64,000 nt of DNA from contig NZ_JAJSAX010000002.1 in assembly GCF_021261315.1 (NCBI RefSeq), positions 1-64,000 on the forward strand. The letters are read 5' to 3'. Below the pieces are notes generated by a model, which made no database searches, had not been told where the DNA came from, and worked only from the letters and a program-made list of their open reading frames with translations. The DNA is from Epilithonimonas sp. JDS (GTDB taxonomy: Bacteria; Bacteroidota; Bacteroidia; Flavobacteriales; Weeksellaceae). Positions 16,861 through 25,746 of this stretch are shown one piece after another. Both the position numbers and the translations under genes were made by a program. Each line of letters opens with the position of its first letter. Position 1 is the first letter of the stretch.

Positions 16861-19350
16861 ATGAACGAAAAATTACACGAGAAAAAACACACACGCAGAA
16901 AATGGTTTTTGGGAATAGGAATTGGTTTCCTGGTTCTGATTTTGGCGTTTCCCTTTGCTCTGGATTTCTATCTTCAAAGAAAACTTCCAGATCTCGTAAA
17001 CGATAAAACACCTTACAAAATTGAGTTGAAAGATTTTTCATTAAGTCTTTTAAAAGGTGATTTTACTGCGGATGAATTGAAAATTTCCACAAAAAATCCC
17101 AAAGATTTTTCTATCACTCAGATCAATGGAACTGTGAAGAAAATAGAACTTCATGATATTTCTATCTGGAAAGCCATTTTCAACAAATCTTATCACGCGG
17201 ATCAATTGCTTTTAACGGATTCTAAAATCAATGTAAGACTTGCTCCTAAAAAGAAAAACGAAAAAAAACAGAAGAAAGCGACGGATATTCATATCAATAA
17301 TATTTTGATTAATAATGTTTTTGCAGACATCAAAAATGCGGATGGAAAACCGGTTTTCGTTGGAGAAAATATTAACATCAAACTGAAAGACATCAAACAA
17401 AGCGGTAACGATTCGAAGATTCCGATTGCTTTTCAGGAATTTAAGATCGATGCAAAAAGCGTCAAAATAGGCGTAAATGAATTTTATGAAGTTGATGCTG
17501 ACGAAATTCTGGCTGCAAACAAAACACTGGAACTGAAGAAATTTCATCTCAAACCATTGCAGAAAGCTGCCAATTACAATGCGAAAAATATCTTTGATTT
17601 CTATTCTGAAAACTTATTGGCAAAGGATTTCAATGTGAGCGAGGATTCTTTGATTGTTTCCGATATCATCTTTAAACATCCGGATCTTAAAGTCACTTCC
17701 ACAGGAAAAAACATTGTTGAAAAGGAGAAAGATCCGAAAGAAATCGATATGAAAATCGGTTTGAAAAACATCAGTTTTGAGAAAGGTAAAATTGTGGTTT
17801 TGCAGGCTGATTTGGACAAAACAGCTTCAATTGATCAATTTAATTTCAAACTCAGCAACATCGTTTTTGATAAAAATACTGTGAAAGAAAAAATCCCTTT
17901 CAGATTTACCAATCATGACATCGAAGCGGATAATATTTATTTTAAAGCCAACAAACTTCAGGCTGTCAGAATTAAAAAAATCGATTCTCACGATTCTAAT
18001 ATTCTGTTCGAAAAAGTTCAGGTTACGGCTTTGGCAAAATCTGCGAACAAAGATCTTTTCAACATCAATACAGACGAAATCAAGATCGTAAACAACCAGA
18101 CAAAATACATTGGTCAAAAACTGAATATCCTGATGGACGGAATTGAAATCAAATCGCCTGACATCAAAATAATTTCATCCAATCACAAACAAAAACCAAA
18201 ACAGAAAAAATCCAGTTCTACTCTACCCGATTTTGCAGCGAAACTTGGCTTCATCAATATTTCGAATGGAAAAATGTCTCAAACCAGTCAGGGAAAACAG
18301 AAATTGTCGGTTGGCAAATTTGACATCAACTTACAGCAATTGTCTTCCAACACTGCAGATTTTAAAAATCACAAACCTGTTACGATTGGCAAAAGATTGA
18401 TCAATGCTCAGAAAATTGACCTTGATGCGGGAAAATATTATACGCTTAAAATTGCTCAGCTTAAAAATACAGGCAATAAAACGGGTATTAAAGATTTCAA
18501 ATATCTGCCAAAGTACTCCAGAGCCGGCTTCAGCAAAGTGATTGCGAAAGAGACTGATCTCTATACAATTTCGGTTAAAAGTATTGGCATTACGGATAAA
18601 AATTCGGATTTATTCAGAAATCCTGTGATTGATATTAGCAAAGTCGAAATCGATGGTTTGAATTGTAATATTTACCACGATTTGGCTCCGGCAGACGATC
18701 ACGATCCTAGAATATTATTCAGTAAAAAATTGAGGAATGTAAAAATGCCTTTGTTTGTCAAAAGTGTGTTGATCAAAAACTCAGCGTTGGTTTATGAGGA
18801 AAATGCAGAAAATAGTAACATTCCCGGAAAATTAGAATTTGAGAATTTTGGGATTTTAATTAATGATGTCAACAACGGGAAAATCAAAGGAAGACCAACT
18901 GTGATAACGGCTGATGCTAATTTTGCTTTCTATGGAACTGCGCCTACCAACATCGTTTGGAAATTTGATGTGATGGATTTGCAGGACAAGTTTACAATCA
19001 AAGGTAGCATTCTCAAGCTTTCTGCTGACAACGTCAATTTATTTGTACGACCATATCTGAATATTACGCTGGACGGAAAAATTGACTATCTAAAGTTCGA
19101 TTATTATGGTACCAATGCCGGAATCGCCGGGAAATTTTATTTCAAATACAATGATATGTACGTGAATTTCCTCAACAAAAAAGGAAAGGAACGAAAAGTA
19201 TTGTCGACGATGGCCAACTGGTTTGTAAAAAACGAATCCAAGGGCGAACCAACGCACGTGCTGATCGAGAAAAAACGGGATCCGGACAAGAGTTTCTTCA
19301 ATATGTTATGGCAGGGCATTATGGAGGGACTCAAGAAATATGTGATCTGA
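16861..19350 (+). CDS. AsmA-like / DUF748-type inner-membrane-anchored periplasmic protein
   Basis: The 829-residue protein has one N-terminal membrane anchor (about 15-37) after a basic, cytoplasmic head. Its long beta-rich body begins RKLPDLVNDKTPYKIELKDFSLSLLKGDF in two overlapping parts, the type of N-terminus seen in AsmA/TamB-like proteins that form lipid-carrying periplasmic grooves. Repeated 'I..I.I.N...' strands run to the C-terminus, and the end GIMEGLKKYVI is amphipathic. A role in lipid transport or envelope maintenance is inferred from architecture only. The ATG at 16861 is preferred over an adjacent TTG. It is monocistronic after the efflux terminator. Confidence 0.7.
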   Translation: MNEKLHEKKHTRRKWFLGIGIGFLVLILAFPFALDFYLQRKLPDLVNDKTPYKIELKDFSLSLLKGDFTADELKISTKNPKDFSITQINGTVKKIELHDISIWKAIFNKSYHADQLLLTDSKINVRLAPKKKNEKKQKKATDIHINNILINNVFADIKNADGKPVFVGENINIKLKDIKQSGNDSKIPIAFQEFKIDAKSVKIGVNEFYEVDADEILAANKTLELKKFHLKPLQKAANYNAKNIFDFYSENLLAKDFNVSEDSLIVSDIIFKHPDLKVTSTGKNIVEKEKDPKEIDMKIGLKNISFEKGKIVVLQADLDKTASIDQFNFKLSNIVFDKNTVKEKIPFRFTNHDIEADNIYFKANKLQAVRIKKIDSHDSNILFEKVQVTALAKSANKDLFNINTDEIKIVNNQTKYIGQKLNILMDGIEIKSPDIKIISSNHKQKPKQKKSSSTLPDFAAKLGFINISNGKMSQTSQGKQKLSVGKFDINLQQLSSNTADFKNHKPVTIGKRLINAQKIDLDAGKYYTLKIAQLKNTGNKTGIKDFKYLPKYSRAGFSKVIAKETDLYTISVKSIGITDKNSDLFRNPVIDISKVEIDGLNCNIYHDLAPADDHDPRILFSKKLRNVKMPLFVKSVLIKNSALVYEENAENSNIPGKLEFENFGILINDVNNGKIKGRPTVITADANFAFYGTAPTNIVWKFDVMDLQDKFTIKGSILKLSADNVNLFVRPYLNITLDGKIDYLKFDYYGTNAGIAGKFYFKYNDMYVNFLNKKGKERKVLSTMANWFVKNESKGEPTHVLIEKKRDPDKSFFNMLWQGIMEGLKKYVI

Positions 19351-19362
19351 AACAATCTAAAC

Positions 19363-19378
19363 TTAACAATTTCTTAAC
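19363..19378 (+). promoter_or_regulatory. TTAAC-N6-TTAAC direct repeat upstream of the microprotein gene
   Basis: Two TTAAC boxes start at 19363 and 19374, 11 bases apart. That is one helical turn, as bound by OmpR-family regulators. The same box at the same spacing occurs three times next to the kinase gene at 21603-21629. The repeat ends 21 bases before a TAnnTTTG box, the position expected for an activator site replacing the -33 element. Confidence 0.55.
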
Positions 19379-19399
19379 AATAAATTGTCTATTAGGAAC

Positions 19400-19407
19400 T
19401 ATCTTTG
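19400..19407 (+). promoter_or_regulatory. -7 box TATCTTTG for the microprotein gene
   Basis: A full match to TAnnTTTG, 24 bases before the ATG at 19432. No TTTG lies at the normal -33 distance; the TTAAC pair occupies that region. Confidence 0.5.
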
Positions 19408-19431
19408 ATACTGTTGTGGAAAATAAAAGTT

Positions 19432-19581
19432 ATGAATTTTTTTGATCTTTACGTCAGATCTGTCTATTTTGAAAAGGGAAAAATCGGGAGGCTAAAACTC
19501 TCATTCAGGCATTTTATCTTCGGAATTATCAACCTGCCACTACTTATTATCTGGGCAGTTTGGAAAGGTCTTTTTCAGTAA
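19432..19581 (+). CDS. 49-residue membrane microprotein
   Basis: An ATG-initiated frame of 49 codons encodes a polar, basic first half (MNFFDLYVRSVYFEKGKIGR…) and a single hydrophobic helix (about 30-46) with two Trp near its end (LLIIWAVWKGLFQ). It has a promoter box and a TTAAC-N6-TTAAC site upstream. It ends 14 bases before the convergent response-regulator stop. Small single-span proteins next to two-component systems often modulate the kinase; that role is a guess here. The coding call rests on the promoter, the start and the amphipathic pattern. Confidence 0.6.
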   Translation: MNFFDLYVRSVYFEKGKIGRLKLSFRHFIFGIINLPLLIIWAVWKGLFQ

Positions 19582-19595
19582 ATTTCATTTAAATT

Positions 19596-20273
19596 TTACA
19601 AAGGAAACTCAACTTTGAAACCGATTCCACGGACGGATTCGAACTTGATTCTATCGTCTTTCTGGAGATATTTCCGAAGCCTTGTCATAAAAACATCCAG
19701 ACTTCTTCCCAGGAAATAATCATTTTCACCCCAAAGGCTTTCCAGGATTTCTTTGCGGTTGATGATCTTCTGATTGTTTCGGGAAAGCAAAAGCAAAAGT
19801 TCCGATTCTTTTTCGGTCAGCTGGATTGTTTCGGATTCAAATTTCAACTGAAACTGCGATGGAATGAAAGAATAATTTCCAATTTTAACGATTTCTGTCT
19901 GAGGATTTTGCTGTCTTTTCAGTATGTTTTTAATGCGCAAAATCAACTCTTCCGGCTCGCAGGGTTTTGTGATGTAATCGTCGGCGCCGAGTTTTAAACC
20001 CAAGATTTTATCAATACTTTGACCTTTTGCAGTTAAAAATAAGAAGGGAATATCAGATGTTTTTCTGATTTCTTTTGACAGTTCGAAACCGTCCATAAAA
20101 GGAAGCATCACGTCCAAAATCGCCAATTGGTAATCCTGGATGATTTTTTTATTATTAATGATAAATTCGGGATTCGAAATCCAATTGACCTCGAAATCTG
20201 AGAATTCCAGATATTGTTGCAAAACCATTCCCAAGTCTGCATCGTCTTCTACCAAAAGGATTTTAGTTTTCAT
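19596..20273 (-). CDS. OmpR/PhoB-family response regulator
   Basis: The 225-residue regulator has a receiver domain (1-about 118) and a C-terminal winged-helix DNA-binding domain (about 128-222). The receiver has the acidic pocket Glu9-Asp10-Asp11, phosphoacceptor Asp54 in AILDVMLPFMDG, the Thr of FLTAKG and the Lys of ITKPCEP. The winged helix carries LTEKESELLLLL and SLDVFMTRLRKYL. Its start overlaps the kinase gene by 11 bases, so the two are translationally coupled. The DNA-binding class favours direct repeats at 10-11 bp, which fits the TTAAC boxes on both sides of the gene pair. Confidence 0.95.
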   Translation of the reverse strand: MKTKILLVEDDADLGMVLQQYLEFSDFEVNWISNPEFIINNKKIIQDYQLAILDVMLPFMDGFELSKEIRKTSDIPFLFLTAKGQSIDKILGLKLGADDYITKPCEPEELILRIKNILKRQQNPQTEIVKIGNYSFIPSQFQLKFESETIQLTEKESELLLLLSRNNQKIINRKEILESLWGENDYFLGRSLDVFMTRLRKYLQKDDRIKFESVRGIGFKVEFPL

Positions 20274-21564
20274 TTGGAATCTGGATTTTGAAGGTTATGC
20301 CTTTATCAGGATTGGATTTTACAGAGATTTTTCCTTTGTATTTATCAACAATGGATTTCACCAAAAATAATCCAACACCCAAACCATTGATGTTCAGATT
20401 TTCGGTTCTGGAAACGCGGTAATATTTATCAAAAATAAATTTCAAATCGTCTTTTGGAATTCCGATACCATCGTCGGAGATTTCTATTTCAAGATTTTCA
20501 TTAATGATAATACCAAGATTTTTCGTGCCGTATTTTACAGAATTATCGATGAGATTGTCCATCATTTGTGTGAAGTCATTTTGACGAAGAACTTTATTCT
20601 TAATTAAATCCAGATTGATATTAAAGTTAATGTCTTTATAAGTTTTTTTAATGTTCGAAAAGTAATTTTCCATTTCAATCTTATCAATCAAAATATCCTC
20701 AGAATCCGAATGATGAATGGATTTTACAATATTTTCCAGACGTTTGATTTGTCTTTCCAATAAAGTTTTGGTTTCAGAATCTGAGGTTTGGACGATTGAA
20801 AATTTCAACGTTGTGATTGGCGTGTTCAGTTCGTGTGCGATCGAATCGATGGTGGTGTGAAGCTGTGAGATTTTCTTTTCCTGGCGATTCAGGTTTTTGA
20901 TGCTGTTGTAAAAAAGATAAACAATCAGAATTATGATTAATAAACTAATAATAATCAAAGGAACAATTTTCCTCAACACCAAATACTGAATATTCAGCAA
21001 CTGATACGACGCTTTTGACTTTACCAAATAGTTGTAACGCTCATTAACATTCAAATCAGTATTGGTTTTTGATTGGTGGCTTGACCAAATACTTTCCGTC
21101 AGCGACATCGGTTTTTCAACCTTGTTAATCGTTTGGAAGAGCGTAATCGATTTACCTTTTGGAAGCAGTTCTTCATTCTTCAATTCGTCCAAAACAGAAT
21201 AAATCTCATTCTTCATCGCCATTTCAAATCCAGAATTTCCAACATTTTTCCTGAGCAGAGATTCCATTTTTTGACTGTATTGGATTTCTGATGAGTAAAT
21301 TTTATCAGGAAATTTTATTTGTTCACCCTGAATCGTAATTCCCAATTTCAACCTTTCAAAATCACCCACAAGTCGATTGTCATTGGCATCGGTGTCGAAT
21401 TTGTCCATTCCGTCCATCACTTTACTAGCTATTTCTTTTGCCTGACGGTTGAAGTCCTTTTCTTCCAAACGGTACGAGTTATAGATGTAAAAGCCTTGCA
21501 GCGCAACCAAAATAATCAGGCTGAACGTGAACAAAATGACGGTGATATTTCTCTTGCGATTCAT
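20263..21564 (-). CDS. Membrane sensor histidine kinase
   Basis: The 433-residue kinase has a first membrane segment at about 7-27 and a second at about 199-219. They enclose a periplasmic sensor domain of about 170 residues that was not recognised. HisKA follows, with phosphoacceptor His244 in DSIAHELNTPITTL, then HATPase_c with the N box DNLIDNSVKYG, G1 DDGIGIPKDD and G2 GLGVGLFLV. There is no clear HAMP domain. It is the first gene of the kinase-regulator operon. On the minus strand, TATTTTTG at 21599-21592 is a good -7 box about 27 bases before the start, directly behind the three TTAAC boxes. Confidence 0.95.
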   Translation of the reverse strand: MNRKRNITVILFTFSLIILVALQGFYIYNSYRLEEKDFNRQAKEIASKVMDGMDKFDTDANDNRLVGDFERLKLGITIQGEQIKFPDKIYSSEIQYSQKMESLLRKNVGNSGFEMAMKNEIYSVLDELKNEELLPKGKSITLFQTINKVEKPMSLTESIWSSHQSKTNTDLNVNERYNYLVKSKASYQLLNIQYLVLRKIVPLIIISLLIIILIVYLFYNSIKNLNRQEKKISQLHTTIDSIAHELNTPITTLKFSIVQTSDSETKTLLERQIKRLENIVKSIHHSDSEDILIDKIEMENYFSNIKKTYKDINFNINLDLIKNKVLRQNDFTQMMDNLIDNSVKYGTKNLGIIINENLEIEISDDGIGIPKDDLKFIFDKYYRVSRTENLNINGLGVGLFLVKSIVDKYKGKISVKSNPDKGITFKIQIPNEN

Positions 21565-21602
21565 ATTTCAAAAATACAATCAAATTTCCTTCAAAAATAG
21601 CA

Positions 21603-21629
21603 TTAACCGTTCGTTAACCCTTCATTAAC
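21603..21629 (+). promoter_or_regulatory. Three TTAAC boxes at exact 11-bp spacing in the kinase/beta-barrel divergent promoter
   Basis: TTAAC begins at 21603, 21614 and 21625. The array lies between the divergent kinase and beta-barrel genes. For the minus strand it abuts the TATTTTTG box at 21599-21592. For the plus strand it ends 22 bases before CAATTTTG (21652-21659), nearly the same distance as at the microprotein site (21 bases). Confidence 0.6.
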
Positions 21630-21674
21630 AAAACTTTGATGCAAACTGTCTCAATTTTGGAGAAAATCAATGAA

Positions 21675-24026
21675 ATGAAATATTACATCACAATTTTACT
21701 GATATTCCCGATTCTGATTTGGAGTCAAAGCATCAAAGGACATCTTGAAAATGAAAATCAGGAACCGATTTCGGACGGCATTATTCAAATCAATGAAAAT
21801 AAAATCTATAATTCTGATGCGCAAGGAAATTTTGTGATTGATGGAATCTCGGTGTTTCCAGTTTCATTAATCATTAAAAAATCTGGTTTTCGGGATTATG
21901 AATTGACGCTCGAGGAAAGCGATTTGGCATTGAATATTATCCTTAAAAAAGATACTTTGAACAACATCGAAGCGGTGACCATCAAAGCAAATAAACCTTT
22001 GCTGAAAAGGAAAATCGACCGATTGGAATTCAATATCGATAATACGCCACTTCAAAATCTTAATGCTTGGGATATTTTGAAAAGTACGCCGAACGTCTTG
22101 GTGAAAAATGAAGAATTGAGCGTTCGTGGGAATTCGCAAATCATCGTGACCATTAATGATAAAAAAACTTTGATGACGCAGGAGCAACTGAAACAACTTC
22201 TTGAAAACACCGATGGAAGCAACGTTTCGTCCGTGGAAGTCATCACCAATCCGCCTGCGAAATATGAAGCTGAAGGCAGCGCCATCATTAATATTAAAAT
22301 GAAAAAAAATGTGCTTTCTGGTTACAAAGGACGGATTTCGACGCGTTATCATCAATCGATTTATGCAAAAGGAAAGATTGGAACTTCGCAATCTTACAAC
22401 ACTGGAAAATGGCAATTGAGTGGAAACTATGATTTCGTGACCGGCGATTATGTTCGGAAAAATTTCGATGTCGTAACTTTCAGCAATGACAAAACACTCT
22501 GGGAAAGCGATATGACGCGGAAAACGCACGCACACGAACAACATATTTACAATTTCGCCGGGCAATACAGTTTGGATAGTTTGTCAACCGTTCAGTTTGG
22601 TTTTGATGGCTACAATGCGCCCAATAACAATGGTCATTACAAGGTTCCGACGAATATTTACAGCACGGAAAACGGACAGTTGCAATCCAATTATTTGACA
22701 TCGAATCAGAAAAATGAGTTTAATAATAGTTTTAATTCTTATTTGGTTTTTGATAAGAAATTTAGTGACCAGAATTTGACCTGGACCAATAATTTCAGTA
22801 CGAAAAAATATAAGGAAAATCAGGACATTGAAACGCAACTCAATTTTGTGGACCAGCCGGAAGATTACAATCGATTTGGAAGTAAGAATATGCAGAATAT
22901 TTCGCTTTACTCTTCGCAGTTGGATTACCGATTGACAAAGGAAAAATTCACGTTGGAAAGTGGAATTAAATATAGTTTTGTGCATAATGAAAACGATCTG
23001 GATTTTTTTGATGGAACGCGGGAATCTATTATCTACAATCCTTTGAAAAGTAATTTGTTTGATTATAAAGAGAATATTTTTGCCATTTATGTTTCATCAG
23101 AATATAAATTGAAAAAGTGGGAACTGAAAGCTGGATTAAGGTCGGAAACAACTGCTATCAAAACAAAATCTGACAATCCAACGGTTGAAAACAACAGAAC
23201 GCGAACTGGACTTTTCCCCACTTTTTATGCGATGTACACTTTGAACGATGACCAGCAATTGGGATTTTCATACGGCAAAAGAATCGACCGACCGAATTAT
23301 GATTTCCTGAATCCATCGAGGTCTTATTATAATTTGTATTCTTATTTTCAAGGTGATGCGAATTTGAAATCGACGATTATTCACAATCTGAGTTTGACTT
23401 ACACGGTGAAAAACTGGAACTTCGAAATGTATTTCAGTTACATCAAAGACCCGTCGATGGAAATTTCAATCCAAAATCCGGAGACTTTTGAAACGGTTTA
23501 CAATTTTACGAACATTGACCACGGAAAAAATTTGGGCGCGAATGTTTCTAAAAGCTTCTCGATAAAGCCATATTGGAAGCTGAATGTTTTTGCGATGGGC
23601 GAATATCAGGAAAATTATTTTATGGGTGTGAATCAAATCCTTTACAAAAATGATGTGTTCTTCTACAATACGAATCTTTCAACACAAATCACTTTGGACA
23701 AAGCAAAAACTTGGGATTTGAATGTGGGTTACGTTTATAATTCGAAGACTATACAAGGTTCTTTTGACATCAGTTCTTCACAGAATACTTACGTAATCAT
23801 CAATAAAAAAATGTTTAGCAAAAGACTGGAAGCCGGCTTGGTTTTCAATGATATTTTTAAAACGAATAAGAATACGATTTCGACAAATTATGCCGACCAG
23901 AATCAATATTTCAAGGATTATCGGGACACGCAGAATTTCATTATCAATCTGAAATATAATTTTGGAAATCAAAAAGTGAAAGAAGCAAAAGCCAGTAGCA
24001 AGACGGATGAACAGAATAGATTGTAA
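21675..24026 (+). CDS. Outer-membrane beta-barrel protein, TonB-receptor-like with CarboxypepD-reg domain
   Basis: From the ATG at 21675 (783 residues) the protein has a signal peptide (MKYYITILLIFPILIWSQ) and a small carboxypeptidase-regulatory-like beta-sandwich (about 19-95). A plug-like domain follows, with LQNLNAWDILKSTPNVLV and SNVSSVEVITNPPAKYEAEG. The rest is a long C-terminal barrel of the OMP_b-brl_3 type that ends in an aromatic-rich strand (FIINLKYNFG). It lacks SusC features and a SusD partner. Genes of this class are often next to a kinase-regulator pair in flavobacteria, as here, where it diverges from the pair and shares the TTAAC array. The cargo or signal is unknown. Confidence 0.88.
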   Translation: MKYYITILLIFPILIWSQSIKGHLENENQEPISDGIIQINENKIYNSDAQGNFVIDGISVFPVSLIIKKSGFRDYELTLEESDLALNIILKKDTLNNIEAVTIKANKPLLKRKIDRLEFNIDNTPLQNLNAWDILKSTPNVLVKNEELSVRGNSQIIVTINDKKTLMTQEQLKQLLENTDGSNVSSVEVITNPPAKYEAEGSAIINIKMKKNVLSGYKGRISTRYHQSIYAKGKIGTSQSYNTGKWQLSGNYDFVTGDYVRKNFDVVTFSNDKTLWESDMTRKTHAHEQHIYNFAGQYSLDSLSTVQFGFDGYNAPNNNGHYKVPTNIYSTENGQLQSNYLTSNQKNEFNNSFNSYLVFDKKFSDQNLTWTNNFSTKKYKENQDIETQLNFVDQPEDYNRFGSKNMQNISLYSSQLDYRLTKEKFTLESGIKYSFVHNENDLDFFDGTRESIIYNPLKSNLFDYKENIFAIYVSSEYKLKKWELKAGLRSETTAIKTKSDNPTVENNRTRTGLFPTFYAMYTLNDDQQLGFSYGKRIDRPNYDFLNPSRSYYNLYSYFQGDANLKSTIIHNLSLTYTVKNWNFEMYFSYIKDPSMEISIQNPETFETVYNFTNIDHGKNLGANVSKSFSIKPYWKLNVFAMGEYQENYFMGVNQILYKNDVFFYNTNLSTQITLDKAKTWDLNVGYVYNSKTIQGSFDISSSQNTYVIINKKMFSKRLEAGLVFNDIFKTNKNTISTNYADQNQYFKDYRDTQNFIINLKYNFGNQKVKEAKASSKTDEQNRL

Positions 24027-24046
24027 TTTCTATTTTATTAAAACAA

Positions 24047-24080
24047 AAACACTATCAAAATCTGATAGTGTTTCTGTTTT
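24047..24080. terminator. Bidirectional terminator
   Basis: AAACACTATCA, a five-base loop, then TGATAGTGTTT (24047-24073) with T runs to the right and A runs to the left. It separates the convergent beta-barrel gene and the 72-residue gene. Confidence 0.8.
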
Positions 24081-24299
24081 TTAGTTAGCGTAAGCCGACT
24101 TATTTTGATAGACATTCATTGCTGCAATTCTATTGTTGTTTTTGTTGTAGACGATCTCGACGGAGAAAGATGAAATCTCATAGAGCACAAATTTCAGTTC
24201 GTCTTTGATGGTTTCGTTCATCAAATGACCTTGATTCAAAACAATGTCACACTGGGATTCATTTGGTAGATTTTTAAAATCATAGTAAGAAATGTTCAT
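24081..24299 (-). CDS. Small conserved-looking cytosolic protein of unknown function
   Basis: The protein has 72 residues with no signal peptide or membrane segment: MNISYYDFKNLPNESQCDIV at the start, a central FVLYEISSFSVEIVYNKNNN and an Ala/Tyr-rich tail. The pattern of alternating hydrophobic strands (FVLYEI, SVEIVY, IAAMNVY) suggests a small alpha/beta fold. It is bounded by a terminator downstream and a 133-base gap upstream, so it is its own transcription unit. No family was recognised. Confidence 0.65.
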   Translation of the reverse strand: MNISYYDFKNLPNESQCDIVLNQGHLMNETIKDELKFVLYEISSFSVEIVYNKNNNRIAAMNVYQNKSAYAN

Positions 24300-24432
24300 A
24301 ATGGTTAGTTTTAAATTGTTAGTTATTAATTACTTAACACTACTCAATTTCTTTGCCAAAATTTCTTAAAAACTACCCTGTTCATAAATAAATTTTCAAC
24401 TCAATGAAACAACTTAAAAATCTTACTGAATT

Positions 24433-25575
24433 TTAAATAGAAACTTTCTGATGATGCGTAATTTTGTTGATCACAGGATTGGCGTACATCGACAAAAAAC
24501 TCTCTTTCAAAACCTTATCTGTAACATCGATCCGCATTTCCAAACGTCTTTCGAAGAGTTGTTTTTCTGCTTCGGTATACTTTTCTGCGTAACGATTAGT
24601 GTCATAAAGCAGATCGTAGGCGATGAAATTAGTCGGCCAGAGTTTATAATTTTGGAGAACAGAATTGTCAATAATTTCGGCAATAGCCTGCAGCTGTTTG
24701 TTTTTGTTATCGTTTTCTGTTTCGATGTTATCTAATTCCACGTCGAGGACTTTTCCGGCGTGAAGATGAATATGCTTTTTTTGCCCCAGAACGCCACTCA
24801 GCATTGTATTGAAATCTTCCTTTTCATCTTTGATATAAACCTCATTTCTTGCTTTTGCCATCAGCTGTGGCATTTTCAGGACATCTGTCGGATCATATTC
24901 GTAAGAAATCGAAAGCGGAACTATTTTCAGACTTTTAAAAAATTCTTTTAGCGGAAGATCTCCGGCAGACATTGCCAGCATTTTCAAAACACCTTGCTGC
25001 GTGGTATCATTTCCGTCTTTTGTCCGGCCTTCGCGCTGAGCCATCCAGACCGAGCGGTTTTCTTCTTTTAATAAAGTCAAAATATATTCTGACAACATTT
25101 TGGAACTGCCCAACTGTTCGCGGATGGACACACCTCTCTGAACCAAAAAGTTGCGGTTCAGTTTTGCTAAAACGTGAAGAAATGGCTTTTTCACCAGATT
25201 ATCACCAATGGCTGAAGATGTCATAATAAGACCGTTCTCCAGCAACGACAGATTCAGCAAAGAAGTATCCAGAACAATATCTCTGTGATTAGAAATGAAA
25301 AGATAAGCCGTATTTTTATTGAGATTTTCGAAGCCGGAAGTGGTTAAGCCTTCAGAACTTCTTTTGAGAATCTGATGAACAGTCTGCGAAATAAACTGAC
25401 TCTGAAAATCTTTGATTGAGTGGACATTAGGAAACTGATCTATCCAAAAATCCTCGGCACGATCGGGAAACGTAAAACTCATTAAGGCTTTCATCATCGG
25501 ATGTCTGGCCACATTCAGCAACGCATCATTGACTTCATTATCATAAAATGGCCTGATCTCATCAAACTTGGACAT
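24433..25575 (-). CDS. Glycerophosphate/lysophosphatidate-type acyltransferase
   Basis: This is a predicted PlsB/PlsC-superfamily acyltransferase of phospholipid synthesis, with 380 residues. Motif I is NHRDIVLD (about 96-103), with one residue more than the usual H-x4-D spacing. Motif II is likely the LNRNFLVQRG stretch, motif III is REGRTKDGND, and motif IV is IVPLSISYEYDP. No membrane helix is obvious, so it probably binds the inner face of the membrane peripherally. The acyl donor and acceptor cannot be told. It stands alone and diverges from the PAS kinase gene. Confidence 0.8.
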   Translation of the reverse strand: MSKFDEIRPFYDNEVNDALLNVARHPMMKALMSFTFPDRAEDFWIDQFPNVHSIKDFQSQFISQTVHQILKRSSEGLTTSGFENLNKNTAYLFISNHRDIVLDTSLLNLSLLENGLIMTSSAIGDNLVKKPFLHVLAKLNRNFLVQRGVSIREQLGSSKMLSEYILTLLKEENRSVWMAQREGRTKDGNDTTQQGVLKMLAMSAGDLPLKEFFKSLKIVPLSISYEYDPTDVLKMPQLMAKARNEVYIKDEKEDFNTMLSGVLGQKKHIHLHAGKVLDVELDNIETENDNKNKQLQAIAEIIDNSVLQNYKLWPTNFIAYDLLYDTNRYAEKYTEAEKQLFERRLEMRIDVTDKVLKESFLSMYANPVINKITHHQKVSI

Positions 25576-25719
25576 AGTTCTGTTTTAATTAAGAATTTGC
25601 AAAAAAACGAAAATTAATCGACATAAGCTGATGATTACTAAGAATCGAATTTTCGAATTGATTTCAAATCCCGAGCCATTTATCAAAAATTTAATCATAA
25701 ACATTTATGAGATAATAAT

Positions 25720-25727
25720 TATATTTG
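25720..25727 (+). promoter_or_regulatory. -7 box TATATTTG for the PAS kinase gene
   Basis: A full TAnnTTTG match 19 bases before the ATG. A matching -33 TTTG is not evident. Confidence 0.45.
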
Positions 25728-25746
25728 TTTAATTTTTAAAGTCATT

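Noticed and set aside
21867-22565. 232-codon frame antisense to the beta-barrel gene
   Set aside because: Shadow of the barrel gene; many rare residue runs, no signal or domain.
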